Shown in pieces: positions 10,342-22,814 of a stretch of 64,000 nt of DNA (position 1 is the first letter of the stretch; each line of letters starts with the position of its first letter). The notes beneath the pieces are model-generated. The model did not search any database, was not told the origin of the DNA, and was given only the letters and a program-made list of their open reading frames with translations. The DNA comes from Mytilus galloprovincialis (Eukaryota > Mollusca > Bivalvia > Mytilida > Mytilidae), in NCBI RefSeq assembly GCF_965363235.1, contig NC_134848.1, positions 66,034,681-66,098,680 of the forward strand, given 5' to 3'. Both the position numbers and the translations under genes were made by a program.

Positions 10342-10690
10342 ATGAGTAATAATTCGAGTACTTTTGACGAAACAGCTCCGCTCAGATGGTCTTTGCTAAA
10401 AGCAAGTATTGCGTCTGAAACTTTTGTGAACGGATTGAAAACCGAACAAAATTCGCAAACGTTGATAGCGAGAATTTCTAGAAAAACACTGAACTCCTAT
10501 GAGAACAGGTATCACACGGCACAAGCAGACTACGAAACATTTGTGCAAACTCTTTAATGACCGATTTGATTCGGTAGGCTATCCATGTCTCATTTTAGAA
10601 AATCTGGAGAATATGTTCCTATATCCAGACGAATTATTGGGCGAATTCACAGACAAGATTGAAGAGTTGGTAGAGGGGCATCAAACATGA
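10342..10690 (+). pseudogene. unrecognised small ORF, probably frameshifted
   Basis: An ATG at 10342 opens 71 codons (MSNNSSTFDETAPLRWSLLK start) that stop at 10557. A second frame from about 10499 continues to 10690 with an acidic, globular-looking stretch (FDSVGYPCLILENLENMF, then a Glu-rich end). The two frames overlap where composition changes, so a single-base shift near 10530-10555 in a protein of about 115 residues is plausible. I cannot name the family; a Gag-like fragment is one possibility. No LTRs are visible nearby. Confidence 0.3.
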
Positions 10691-11397
10691 AAAAAATCAA
10701 TGCAAAACAACATCTTGTTTTAATCTTGTTTCACTAATTCTTGATGTGATGAGGAAGGGAGGGTATTAGTGAAAGCAGTCGCCAAAGGTTCAGTTTATGA
10801 AGCAAAGTTATCTTTGTGTATTAAGTAACGTTAAGATATATTTAAAGAAATAAGGTGTATCCTACAATAAAAACAAAAAAGAAGATATCAACGTACAGAT
10901 GGAAAAGACGGAAGACCACTGTCCCGTTATGGTAGGACAGATAAACGGGTCATTTAAAAACCCACAATTAATTTCGTTTACAATATTATCTATAATAATA
11001 ATTTTATAATATGTACTTGTACTATATGTACTAGTTCCGTGTATGTCTATTTATTTTGGCTTTTAATTAGAATACGCAATCGTTTTTTTATTCTTTTTTA
11101 ATTTCTCTTCTCTCTTTTCTTTCTCTCTGAAAAAAATATCCTCTTTATTGAACAATATGGAAAAAATGGATACAGGCTAAAATTGTAGAGTACTAATTTT
11201 TATAATTTACTAGAAAACTAACAATTATTAACAAGTTTTTATCTATATATACAATCTAATGTGTAACGAAGCCGGGATAAGATACCAGTACTTTCTGTTT
11301 CCAACTAACCAAAATAACAAAATATGGTGATTAAACAAGTGATTGAATTCAATTAAAAAGAACGTACGGTATATTTTATAGGGGTTAAAATAGTTAT

Positions 11398-11880
11398 CAA
11401 AGGTACCAGGATTATAATTTAGTGCGCCAGACTCGCGTTTCGTCTACATAAGACTCATCAGTGACGCTCAGATCAAAATAGTTGTAAAGCCAAGCAAGTA
11501 CAAAGTTGAGGAGCATTGAGGGTCCAAAATTTTAAAAAGTGGTGCCAAATACGGCTAAGGTAATTTATTCCTGGGATAAGAAAATCCTTACTTTTTCGAA
11601 AATGTTTAAGTTTTGTAACAGGAAATATATATAATTGACCATGTAATTTATATTCATGTCAACACCGAAGGGCTGACTTCTGGGCTGGTGATACCATCGG
11701 GGACGAAACGTCCACCAGCAGTGACATCGACCCAGTGGTGTAAATAGTCATCAGGTATCAGAATTATAATTTAGTACGCCAGACGCGCGTTTCGTCTACA
11801 TAAGACTCATCAGTGACGCTCAGATCAAAATAGTTGTAAGGCCAAACAAGTACAAAGTTGAGGAGTTGAGAGTTTAAAAC
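11398..11880. repeat. interspersed mussel repeat, two copies plus a linker repeat
   Basis: GGTACCAGGATTATAATTTA at about 11402 and GGTATCAGAATTATAATTTA at about 11753 each begin a block with CGCGTTTCGTCTACATAAG and AGTGACGCTCAGATCAAAAT. Between them, 11658-11750 is a separate repeat with CACCGAAGGGCTGAC and GACGAAACGTCC. Further copies are at 33785-33960 (reverse), 51400-51590 and 54574-54620. 10690-11398 holds nothing I recognise. Confidence 0.7.
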
Positions 11881-12076
11881 TCAAATTGACAGTATGTTAA
11901 TGTTGATTACTGTACCTATATATATTTTCATTATCCTTTGCTAAACATCTAGTTGGCATCTGGTTGGCTGTTAATGGGTGCAGTAGTTGGATACTTATAA
12001 TCGAATCAGGGATACTTAACCTTATAATCACTATATTTTGGCAGAGTGAATACTGTAAAATGGTACGAATAAAATT

Positions 12077-12430
12077 GAGAATGGAAATGAGGAATGCGTC
12101 AAAGAGACAACAACCCGACCAAATAAAAAAAACAACAGAACACTTTAATCTATGTACGTATGTATGTTTTGTTCTTATTCGTTTTTATTTCTTTACTAAG
12201 TCTTTTAAACATAATCATATGATGAAATATAACATTTCTATTATAAAAAGAAGATGTGGTATGATTGCCAATTAGACAACTGTCTACAAGAGACCAAAAT
12301 GACACAGACATTAACAACTATAGGTCACCGTACGGCCTTCAACAATAAACAAAGCCCATACCGCATAGTAAGCTAGCAAAGACCCCGATATGACAATGTA
12401 AAACAATTCAAACGAGAAAACTAACGGCCT
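12077..12430 (+). repeat. family A tail fragment and SINE/MITE-like mussel repeat
   Basis: 12077-12122 (GAATGGAAATGAGGAATG, then AACAACCCGACC) is the complement of the terminal part of the family A retroelement tail. 12249-12430 is a separate repeat with GTATGATTGCCAATTAGACA and TAGGTCACCGTACGGCCTTC; related copies lie at 24955-25085 and 39270-39600. 12430-13014 contains nothing recognised. Confidence 0.65.
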
Positions 12431-13014
12431 TATTTATATAAAAATCTATTAATCTATTTAAGACTTCCGGAATAACTATTGTTAGAATACCGTGTCATTT
12501 TAATAATATGATCACGATTCAGATCACTGTTGATAAATAACTCTAGTTTTTTTAACACAGTTCGATTTAACCAATTTGTATTTGAAGAGTTATAGTTATT
12601 GTGTTTAATGTTCTTATCAATCCATGGATGATTACTTAAATGGAAAAACAATATGTTTAAAGATATAGTAAACCAATTGTATTGTGTATATCTTGAATCT
12701 TATATACTTTGGTATTGATTTGTCAATCAGATATAAATGTACCTAAGTAGAAAAATTATTAAAACGATACCTTCAATATCATGCCTGCATATACGGTTCT
12801 TTTCATTTATTATGAAACTTATACTTACATGTACCAATATTTATATTTCTATATGCGTATAAGAATAGGAGTGTTTTGATGTGGTTGTCATTATAAAGTG
12901 CTAATTTATAATTGGATTTCAAAACCTGGAACTGAAATGGTTTTTACTCAGCTCGCCTGTTTAAATTTTATGGTGACTATTTTTCACTGTCTAAATAATG
13001 ACACAGCCGTATAG

Positions 13015-14014
13015 AAAGATATAACGGAAAATAGGGGTTATAATAAATATGTAAGGCGACCTGTTTTGAATATTAGCGAACCAATTATAGTACAGCTTGA
13101 AATTGCGTTAAACACAATTCATTCATTAGACATGAAGGACCAAATCCTTACAGCATCAGTAGATATGAAGATGTCTTGGACGGATGAGTTTCTTATATGG
13201 AATGGAAGTTTGTTTGGAAAAACGGACAAAATATCGGCCCCGTTATCAGAAATATGGAAGCCTGGTGTTAGTTTAACAAACAATGCAGAAAAAAAGATAC
13301 TTTTTGAAAATGAGGATAAATTTGTCAACATATACAGTAATGGTCTGGTAGAATGGAATGATTTTGTTAAAATCGAAGCGTACTGTTTTGTCAATACCGA
13401 AAAATATCCATTTGAGACTGAAAACTGCAAATTAAACTTTTCTCCCAAAAATCTTGACAACAAAAGAACAAGTGCTCAAAATAAGTTTGCAACGACACTC
13501 TTTTGACCAATTTACATCCAATGGCGAATGGACTATTGATAAGCCTCAACACATCAAAACGTATACGTATTTACGAAAATCAGGGGGTAAAGAATTCGCA
13601 AGTGCGGTATTCGAAATACAGATGGAAAGAGGACACACATATTATTTATGGAAATTTGTTATACCTACGATTGCCATTTCAATTCTAGATATTGTAACAT
13701 TTTGTCTTCTGGCAACAAGCAACGTCAAGTTAACTTTAGCAACATTTGTTGTGTTATGTTTTACAGTAATGATTCAGTTATTCAATGAATCTTTGCCAAC
13801 AAGTTCTGATAACATATCGAAATTCGGTGTATTTTTGTGGTTTTTGTTGGTCATAAGTGTAATTGTTGTTATAGCAAATGTCCTTAAACTGCTGTTTTTT
13901 ACCGTCAACTCTCTCTATGCTACAAATGCATAACCTGTATTGCTTCATGTTTCAAGTGTAAGAATAAAAAGACCACAAGGAGAAGAAAATCGCAATCCGA
14001 TGAAGAAAACGCAG
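13015..14014 (+). pseudogene. nicotinic acetylcholine receptor-like (Cys-loop channel) exon, frameshifted
   Basis: This exon encodes most of a Cys-loop ligand-gated ion channel subunit. An acceptor CCGTATAG ends at 13014 and the frame opens KDITENRGYNKYVRRPVLN. The ligand-binding part shows QILTASVDMKMSWTDEF, PLSEIWKPGV, VNIYSNGLVEW and the Cys-loop CFVNTEKYPFETENC with the diagnostic 13 residues between cysteines. The frame then shifts near 13450-13465 and continues with TM1 (about 13633-13715), TM2 (13720-13800, KLTLATFVVLCFTVMIQLF) and TM3 (13822-13900). A second shift near the six-T run at 13895-13900 leads to a Cys/Lys-rich loop ending ...DEENA G, with donor GTATGA at 14015. Signal peptide and first exons are not seen. 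Two frameshifts suggest a pseudogene or homopolymer errors in the assembly. Confidence 0.85.
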
Positions 14015-15666
14015 GTATGACATATAGTTTTACTTCATAATATGCATTTGTTATTCGGGTAATAGTCATTTAAACTAAAATCACCATTGCCTGTTAATTG
14101 TCGGAAGTTAAGATTTTAACAAATGATTGCCATTCAGAACAGGTAAAAGCATCTCAAACTGTACTTTTCAACAATTTTATTCAATTTTACCGCAAATAAC
14201 AAATTTCGTCTAAAATATGAGATCGTGTTAGACAAAACTGAAACGTCATTCGTAGCCAATACATTAACAATACATGTACTAATAGGAGCACCTAAAATTA
14301 TATGTCCAATACAAAATAAAAGCATAATGCCATTGATTTGAAAAAAAAGACAAAGAAAGACAACAAACTCAATGATTGAGAAACATGAACAACACCAAAA
14401 CCATGGGGTGAACTGAAAGGCAAGCTGCGTCTACTACAAGTATACGTCGTATAATGTTAAATTTGTTTGATGTCAGTCTCACTCCTGTTTTAGGTCTTGT
14501 AATTTACTACATAAGCATGGTTTAATTAACATACATTTGTGTTTGTCATCTAGCATAGATTAAAAACATACAAATAGCAAAATTCGTATGTCAAAAACAA
14601 ACCGAAAATCCATAATAAGAAAAATAAAAAAACAACAACAGTACAAAAAACACATATAGAAAACTTATGATGGAACTCCATTATCCCGACAACAGGATTT
14701 AGGATGTTGGTTTTTCTGTTTTAAAACATCACGTCTGTCATATATTTTGAATTGAAATCAACCGGCTCTGACCATGCCTATGGGAAGATCAAGATGTGAA
14801 TGAGTCGTTCAATTTCCAAAATTATCTTTAAAGTGGTATGGGAGTCTTTCGCCATCTTGGATTGTAAAAAGCAGGAAACCTGAGGTCAAGATTATTTTAA
14901 TCAAGTAAGCAAAATTTAATCCATTTTAAGGGAAGGTTACTATAAAATAGTGCATTTTCTAAAGCAATCTACACGGAATTTTGCTTTTTTGTATTTTAGC
15001 CAGAAAAAAAAAACGTACGGTGATCCTATCTTTTCTTTGGATATTCTCAAAGCATTTTCTTGAAGAAATGTTTTCGCAAAGTATGACCAAATTCCATCAT
15101 TTCTAATTAAGACAACCATACCACCTTTATTTCAAGATCACTGGCATACATGTGATGCAAGCAGTCATTAAACTGTGTGTAATTATGTGACTAAATATCA
15201 TTAGTTTAAAGCCCATCCTTTTATTATCCACTTTAATAACATTCAAAATATATATATATAGATATGACTAGTTGTATCTGTATAGATATAAAGAATCACT
15301 AATTTGCACTAAAAGACTACTGTTAGTCTTGTAAGCGGTTTTTTTTTAAATTTGGTTTCTTAATATTTTTCAAAGTTAAGTTTGACGTCAATTTTTGATG
15401 ATCTTGTCTATCATGTTTATATAATTTAATTTCAAAGGGCCAGCTGAACCCGTTTCCACCACTGGAATTTCTTTCTGAGTTTTCCTCTGTTTTATGATTT
15501 TTTTTCTTGTGGTCTCTTTGACACATTATTGGTTACTATTCTCAATGTTAATATTCATTCTTTTGCGAGTTTTATTGATATATTAAAAATACATATGTAC
15601 TGGCCAAACGTTTACGCTTTTTCACATGATTAATACTTTTGATTTTGCGTTACATTTATTGTACAG
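14015..15666 (+). other. putative receptor intron with retroelement scraps
   Basis: 14340-14420 and 14590-14665 (minus) resemble parts of the family D retroelement tail (for example AACAAACTCAATGATTGAG). 15246-15262 is a short TA run. 15425-15540 resembles an eroded family A tail. No reading frame of interest is seen. Confidence 0.4.
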
Positions 15667-15720
15667 AATCACAAAGAGACATCCATTATGAGAGTGATCA
15701 ATTGCTCCTAGAGATATATG
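15667..15720 (+). CDS. candidate 54-base phase-1 exon of the Cys-loop receptor loop
   Basis: TTACATTTATTGTACAG precedes and GTAGGT follows. Entered with one leftover base from 14014, it reads E-SQRDIHYESDQLLLEIY and leaves one base (G), so it is phase 1 at both ends and preserves the frame. Its hydrophilic, acidic product suits the TM3-TM4 intracellular loop. The linkage to the receptor is inferred from phase and order only. Confidence 0.45.
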
Positions 15721-15824
15721 GTAGGTTTTAAAGAAAGAGTGTATTCTAAAATCTCTGTTTTTTTTAATAAATCATCCAATTCCCAGTCACTGATTCAAAT
15801 TATCCATTTTTTGTTAAATTGTAA

Positions 15825-16340
15825 AGGTAATAGTAGTATACCACTTTTCAATACTCATCAGTCGATTTAACTGAAACAAATCCGGGTCACAAACCAAAAA
15901 TTAAGGCAAACGCTTCATATATACGAGGAAACAAAAAGGAACAACAGAAACACTGAACTGCTACAATAAAAAACCGCCAACATACTTGAAACGGAATATG
16001 TGATAACAGCTGCCATATCCCTGACTTTGTACTTAAGATTGTAAATAAACTGTTAGGTTGGACCTGGTATTATGGCTAGCCAAACTTTCTGCTAAAATGA
16101 CAACATTACGTGACAGAAATACAGTACAAATAAATGCAAGAACATTCTGGACGAAAAAAAAACCATAAATAAGTCATAAAATAACACATTTTTACATGAA
16201 AACCACAGAATAACAACACCACCTTAAATCAATTTACGATAGAACACAAATACACATCAATTGAAAAACTGTACCTCGCACGAATGTATCAACGCCACAC
16301 AAATTTATATCAAAGGTAAATTTAAAAAAACAATACAATA
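15825..16340 (-). repeat. retroelement 3' tail, minus orientation
   Basis: It starts with the complement of the GGTATACTACTGTTGCCTTT terminus and continues through text matching the family B tail at 24060-24610, including CAAATCCGGGTCACAAACC, then family B/C-like text to about 16340. No RT frame is attached. 16340-16780 is AT-rich and holds nothing recognised. Confidence 0.6.
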
Positions 16341-16799
16341 TACAATTGTGGATAAGTTTGTTATGATATGACTTTACAAGAATATTAATATGGAATTGTG
16401 TTAGTAATGGTTTTCAAATTTGTATTTTATAACCATGCTGGTTTTTCTTTCAATTGACACTATGTAAAAACAAATAAAGTATGTTTGTATAGGTGCTTCA
16501 AAATACATGCACATAATTGAAAATTCAATAAATGAATCAAAAAATTAATATCTGTTTAAATACATATAGAAAATAAAAATAGATAAAAAAAAAAACACAT
16601 ACCACAAACCAGCAGACATAAAATAACATCTATGCAGAATTACAAATGAAACATTGAAGTTAGTACATGAATGTTTAATGTACAAATACCGAGGCACATG
16701 TAATAGCAATGCGAATTTACACTTAGCAAAGAAGTCTTGATATGGGTGATGTTAGGTACTTTGGCTTCCTCAAACAATAGATCAGATACATCGTACAAA

Positions 16800-17470
16800 T
16801 TGACATTGAGGGCCGGTTAAAAACAAAACTTTACGACAAAAGAGTTGTTTTACGCTTTCCGATTGTGAACTTTCCATTTCTAAGTAGCAACATTTCAGCA
16901 GTACCTGCATACGGGGTATATATCTCCCAATTGATACGATATTCCCGTGCTTGTGTTTCCTATCATGATTTTCTAGATAGAGGATTGCTGCTAACAAGGA
17001 AGCTATTAAATCAAGAGTTCCAAATGGTGCAGTTGAAATCATACCTTCGTACATTTTACGAACGCCATCACAAGTTGGTTGAACGTTATGGAATAACCGT
17101 TTCACAGATGATATCGGATATGTTTCTTACGTTGTAACTACACTCTCCTTCACTTTCATAAATGTGACCTACCGAATTAGACTATTTACCGGATTTGTTA
17201 TAACATGAGCGACATGACGGCTGCCGCATTTGGGTAAAGATCTACTTACCCTTCCAGAGTACCTGACATCACCCTAGTTTTGGGTGGGCGAAGTTCGTAA
17301 TGCTTATTCTATAGTTGTTGTCATGTTGTGTTGTGTCATGTGTCATATGTACTATTGTTTGTCTGTTTGTCTTTTTCATTATTAGCCATGGCTTTGTCAG
17401 TTTATTTTCGATTGATGAGTTTGACAGTCCCTCTGGTATCTTTCGTCCCTCTTTTAATCAATTCATGATG
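16800..17470 (+). mobile_element. Penelope-like retroelement fragment, family D (RT C-terminus plus 3' tail)
   Basis: 16820-17137 encodes the conserved end of a Penelope-like RT protein: KLYDKRVV, FPFLSSNISAVPAYGVYISQ, LIRYSRACVSYHDFL and LRTFYERHHKLVERYG, then a stop at 17137. The catalytic domain is absent, so the copy is 5'-truncated. The downstream tail (17150-17470) has ATGTGACCTACCGAATTAGA and ends with GAGTTTGACAGTCCCTCTGG. This tail defines family D, also seen at 19031, 22815, 27625 and 51930. Confidence 0.75.
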
Positions 17471-18750
17471 GTATCCATAAAATTTACGGAGTGTACTTTT
17501 TAATCTTTCATCCTCCTCTTGGATTAGTTTCCGTGTCATGAGCACACTCCTGTATATGAAGTCCGTATATTGTGAAGCATAATGTATCATCTGAGATATC
17601 TAAAATCGATACGATAGAGCAGAGTAGTAAATGCGAAATTAACAATTGTGATGATGAATTCGTCCCGTTTGTTACAGATGTTTATGTGAAGTCGTCCATT
17701 AGAATGATAAGAATGTCATGACCTTTAGTCCAACAACTAAATATTCGATACGCTTTCTTGCACTTGAGCAATTGATATTTGGTAACATTTTGTTGCCATC
17801 TCGAAATAAATAAAATCGACCATTTATAAGATACAATCCAAACACTGAAAGAATTCATGGAATTATTGATATCGAGCTTTGTTTTTAATTTGATTTGAAC
17901 AAAAATTTGTTTATTGTGGCATTATTTAAAAATATTACCATTCATACATTAAGCAACATTTTAAAATTTCAACAGAGAAAAGAAAATGTTAAAATAATTA
18001 AACGAAATGAGATACATATTTATAAAATCCATGTTCTCATAATTAAATGCAAAATACTTAAATTATTTTTCAGTCAGTTTATTTTCGATTGATGAGTTTG
18101 ACAGTCCCTCTGGTATCTTTCGTCCCTCTTTTAATCAATTCATGATGGTATCCATAAAATTTACGGAGTGTACTTTTTAATCTTTCATCCTCCTCTTGGA
18201 TTAGTTTCCGTGTCATGAGCACACTCCTGTATATGAAGTCCGTATATTGTGAAGCATAATGTATCATCTGAGATATCTAAAATCGATACGATAGAGCAGA
18301 GTAGTAAATGCGAAATTAACAATTGTGATGATGAATTCGTCCCGTTTGTTACAGATGTTTATGTGAAGTCGTCCATTAGAATGATAAGAATGTCATGACC
18401 TTTAGTCCAACAACTAAATATTCGATACGCTTTCTTGCACTTGAGCAATTGATATTTGGTAACATTTTGTTTCCATCTCGAAATAAATAAAATCGACCAT
18501 TTATAAGATACAATCCAAACACTGAAAGAATTCATGGAATTATTGATATCGAGCTTTGTTTTTAATTTGATTTGAACAAAAATTTGTTTATTGTGGCATT
18601 ATTTAAAAATATTACCATTCATACATTAAGCAACATTTTAAAATTTCAACAGAGAAAAGAAAATGTTAAAATAATTAAACGAAATGAGATACATATTTAT
18701 AAAATCCATGTTCTCATAATTAAATGCAAAATACTTAAATTATTTTTCAA
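17398..18750. repeat. 677-bp direct tandem duplication
   Basis: Bases 17398-18073 and about 18075-18750 repeat with a 677-base offset. I find one difference (GTTGCCATC against GTTTCCATC), so the duplication is very recent or an assembly artefact. Each unit holds a minus-strand Penelope-like fragment (17402-17590; 18079-18267) with ASQYTDFIYRSVLMTRKL and LKSTLRKFYGYHHELI, joined head-on to the end of a family D tail, plus AT-rich intron sequence. The duplication ends about 30 bases before the candidate exon at 18780. Confidence 0.9.
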
Positions 18751-18779
18751 TCGATCTATTCTACAAAACACAATGACAG

Positions 18780-18833
18780 GAAAGAACACACAAGAACAGA
18801 TAACACAGCCAGATTCTTCTGAAAAATCCAAAG
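18780..18833 (+). CDS. second candidate 54-base phase-1 receptor exon
   Basis: CACAATGACAG precedes and GTTTGTTC follows. Read in phase 1 it gives G-KNTQEQITQPDSSEKSK and leaves G. It has the same length and phase as the exon at 15667. A decayed copy of this exon and its left flank lies at 19500-19690. Assignment to the receptor is inference. Confidence 0.4.
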
Positions 18834-19030
18834 GTTTGTTCTAATTATGATATACAACAATACTGTTTGTTAATGATTATGCAGGTTAAGAATTAAGATT
18901 TAATGAAACAAAACAAAATCAAAAGAACTTATTAAGTTATATCGTTATTAATCAACAGTTTTAATCTGAATGTTATAAAATGCAGTTTTAAGCTCAATTT
19001 TATAAAATAGTTATCAAAAGTATCAGGATT

Positions 19031-19400
19031 ATACGCCATCACGAGTTGATTAACCGTTACGGAATATCCTTTTCACAGATGATATCGGATATGCTCCTTA
19101 TTTTGTAACTTCCAACCTGTTCCCTATCCCTGAATGTGACCTACCGAATTATACTTTGTACCGGGTTGGTAATAACGCGAGCAACAGGATGGATGACACA
19201 AGTGAAGAAGGATCTGCATACCCTTCCGCAGCACATGAAATAACACCCAGTTTTGGGGTTGGGTTCGTGTTACTTTTTTTCTATGTTGTGTCTTGTGTGC
19301 TATTGTTCGTCAGTCTTTTTCTTTTTAAGCTATAACTTTCTCTGTTTATTTTCGATTTAGAGTTTAAATGTCCCTCATTTAATGCTCGCCCCTCGTTGAC
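19031..19400 (+). mobile_element. Penelope-like family D fragment (last RT codons plus tail)
   Basis: It starts with RHHELINRYGISFSQM in frame, then the family D tail (GTGACCTACCGAATTATACT). It is strongly 5'-truncated. Confidence 0.65.
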
Positions 19401-19494
19401 AGAGCTGAAAACCGTATTCTTCGTGTACGACTAGAATACCCAAACATGAAAATTAAGGTTTATGACTTTTGATCAATATGATTCCATTTAATTA

Positions 19495-19690
19495 AGGTAG
19501 AAGAAAAAATTAAACGAATTGAGATGCTAATACACAATTCCATGGTCTCATAATTAGATGCGACATTACAACTTTGCTTTCTATAACCAATCTTGTTCAA
19601 ACTTTTCTTAATCAATCTATGCGAAAGCAAATAAGAGCAGATAACACAATTAGAAACCTCTTTAAAAAACTAAATGCCAAAATGTCGTTT
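19495..19690 (+). repeat. decayed duplicate of the 18660-18840 exon region
   Basis: AATTAAACGAATTGAGATG, TGGTCTCATAATTAGATGCG and GAGCAGATAACACA parallel the sequence before and inside the exon at 18780. The acceptor and donor are lost. 19700-20630 holds nothing recognised. Confidence 0.5.
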
Positions 19691-20639
19691 TTTATTCTTA
19701 ATTTACATTTTTTTTAAACTGATTTAAGCAAAACCAACTACAAAGTCATTTTGTAATATTGTGTTAACTCTTTACGTATCTTTTTTCTGGGTTTACTGCA
19801 CCAGATGCCCTATCGGCAATAAATAAATTTTTCTGACAAGTCTTAGTTTAAGTTTTGAGGAACTGCAAAACGGTACAAAAAATTAAAGCAATTACCGGAC
19901 GACAAGTTAAAACTATGCATAAGATTGTATTCATTGCTGTAATACGTATGATTAAAAAAAGGTTAAAACAGCAAAAAACACTATAAAACTCACTTCTGGT
20001 TTTCTATTTTGCCAAAAGTACTTTTCTGGAGGGGGAAAGTGCAATCTGAAATTATAGTTAACCACAGTCCGTGACCGATTATATTATTCATATATCTATA
20101 TGTAACCACATTGTCAACGTCATGGTTTGTTTTGGGTAATTCCAAGATTAATCCCTAATCGTATATGCTTTTTATAAATGAGTAACCCAAGGTCAGCTGA
20201 CGAAAAGAACGTAATTGGAAAATGATGAAAGAACATTTATAAGCGTTATACGTGTAAATCAACAAATGTGTACTTTCAAGACAAATCGACAAAATTTGTT
20301 GAAAACTACTTTTCTTCAATAAAAAAGATAATCTTTTAACTTCTCCCAAACCTTTAAATCATTTGATTAAGTCACAAACTAATTTTTGTTGCTCTTTTAT
20401 CTGTATTGTTCGTATGTTCAGTTACAGAAACATTTTTGTGTTTGTTTCCTAAATGTAGGGCACGTAGAGTCGGAGTTCCTTCACACACACAAGATAAAAA
20501 AAACCTAATCATTTAATTTCACATTAATACATGTATATACTAATAATCGTCTTTCCATTAATAATGCAAAGTTTTCTGATTGGATTCCATAAATATACCT
20601 TCCAGAACTAGAAATAAAGGTAAAAAATCCAAAGCGGCT

Positions 20640-21240
20640 TCCTCTGCCTCGATTTAAAACTTTTACCCCGAATTTGACATAATCGATCATCTCAGTACTA
20701 TAATCTATGACAAACGAGACGTTTTTAATTTTAAAATTATAAATTTCCCGCTAATAAGTAGCAATATACTTAGTTCACTTGCGTAGGGGATATTCATTTA
20801 CCAACGTATTGTATATTCAAGGGATTACAGCTGCTACTCAGACTTTTTTAAAACGTCAGCAGTGTCTGAGCAAAGAGTCGATGAAATAGTGGTATGCCAA
20901 AGAACCTCTTGTTCTTTGTTTAAAAAATTTTCATCGGAGTTGTCTCAAATTCAATCATACCACATTTTCTTTTTGTATTTCTTTGTTGACAAGTTTTTAT
21001 AGTGATTAAAATTGGAACACAATTTTGACTGATTTACTCTTATTTTTGACGTATTTTTTGTTTGTTTTGTTCACACATTGTTTTCAATATAATGGAATTA
21101 TATAAGACTATCAAGTGAGATGTTTAGCTAGCTATAAAACCAGGTTTTATCTCCATTTTCTACAAAAGAAAATGTCTGTACCAAACTAGGAAAATGACAG
21201 TTTGATGTATTTGAAACTTTAGTTACGTCATTTGGGTAAT
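20640..21240 (+). mobile_element. Penelope-like family C fragment
   Basis: Broken frames give IYDKRDVFNFKIINFPLISS and a degraded YQRIVYSRDYSCYSDFF around 20710-20860, then the family C tail with GCTATAAAACCAGGTTTTAT at about 21132. It parallels 37440-38460. The many stops mark it as old. Confidence 0.6.
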
Positions 21241-21324
21241 TTTTTGTCCTTTTTTAAAAGATACAAACATAACCTGTTTTATTTATTTTTGTAAACAAAC
21301 ACTTGAAAGGGAGTATGAGTTTAA

Positions 21325-21523
21325 AGCAGCTTCTAAAAACTTAATGAGTTTGACTTTGAAGAATTCCAGTAAAATTCCATATAAATCAAATAGTCAAATG
21401 CAAAACGAGAAATTTATTTTCTTTTAGCAGCATCTAAAAACTTAATGAGTTTGACTTTGAAGAATTCCAGTAAAATTCCATAATCAAATAGTCAAATGCA
21501 AAACGAGAAATTTATTTTCTTTT
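21325..21523. repeat. 101-bp tandem duplication
   Basis: AGCAGC(T/A)TCTAAAAACTTAA begins at 21325 and 21426, and each block ends in GAGAAATTTATTTTCTTTT. The copies differ by one substitution and a small indel. 21530-22800 holds no recognised feature beyond the short low-quality ORF at 21901. Confidence 0.85.
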
Positions 21524-22814
21524 ACCAATATTGCAAAAAAACAATCTGTAGCTGTGTGACTAATTGAAGCTATTTGAGTAGAGAACACAATTTGACACAT
21601 CTGAAAAAGGTCAAAATTTAGTTTTGATTAAATCCCATTATGTAAAAACCACACATCTTATACTTTTGTAAATCGATGATTTCTTTGCAACGATGAAAGT
21701 CTGATCTTCAGCACCAAAAACCACATTTTGATATATTGCTTTCGTTCAGCTTTGAAGGTTAAAGTGTGGTAAGGAAAAACATCAAAGAAACCGGAACTAT
21801 CATGTTGTATTCCAGTCGAGATTTTCGTGTGCATTCAATTAATCTCGCTGGCTCTAATTGTAAAATAGATTTATTTTAAATGTCTCTATGATTCCTGGGG
21901 ATGTTTACTAATAATGATCAAAATAAAAAAAAAGTGGATAAGAGAACGAAAAATAAGAAAATTGATTGTCACACCCTTTTTCTCATTGAAATTAAAATGT
22001 ACGAAACATCACCCAAATCATGCACAGGCCTTCGAAATTTGTTTAATATCATAACAATTTATTTTATAAAGGTATTAAGATTATCATAGGATTAAACACA
22101 TTTTTGCTAAGGGTTAATAGTGTGTGAATTTGAGCGATTTAGCATTAAACTGAATAAAAGTTCCAAATATTTGTTGGTAAGTTTGTGATTCAGCGACCAA
22201 GTTTACACATCAATAACCTTTAGAACAGTCAGTGTGGTCAATCCTTATTTCTTTAAACTAATTATTCGCAATTTTTAATCAACATTTATAGATTCATTGG
22301 CTACTATTACCATCCAATGACATTTCGTAACCTTATTGACTTTTTGAGATCCATTAATGTTCGATAAATGCAATAGAATCTTAAATGAAATAACATCTAC
22401 CCCAAAAAAATCATTTGATGAAATATTCTTACGATTTAAAGCGTACAAGAAGCGAAAAAAATCTTTATCCTTCGAGTTTTCGTCTGACGTATCGTCCTTG
22501 AAGAGAAGGCGCCATGCTCATTCATGATTTTTCGAAAAGTTTCATTGTACTGTCAATATAACACTGTTCAAGCTTTTACTGTTTTAATTTATGTCTATTT
22601 ATTATTCATTTGAACAGAAACAATAGAAAGTTATATATTTGTTTGTTTGGATTTTTTCAATCTCAATTTGCTTGAACTCCTTGATCGAAGCATCTATATA
22701 TTTGTATAGCGGAACTCGCGGTTATTTCTAGCTTTTATTGGGTATTTTCCTAAAATGCTCTTGTTTGCAGTCACTCACACATATAATTTATGTATAACAG
22801 GTATATACATATAG

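Noticed and set aside
12454..12651. 65-codon minus ORF rich in Asn/Ser
   Set aside because: AT-driven composition, no splice context or motif.
13119..13463. 114-codon minus ORF over the receptor exon
   Set aside because: Antisense shadow of the plus-strand Cys-loop receptor frame, which shows real motifs.
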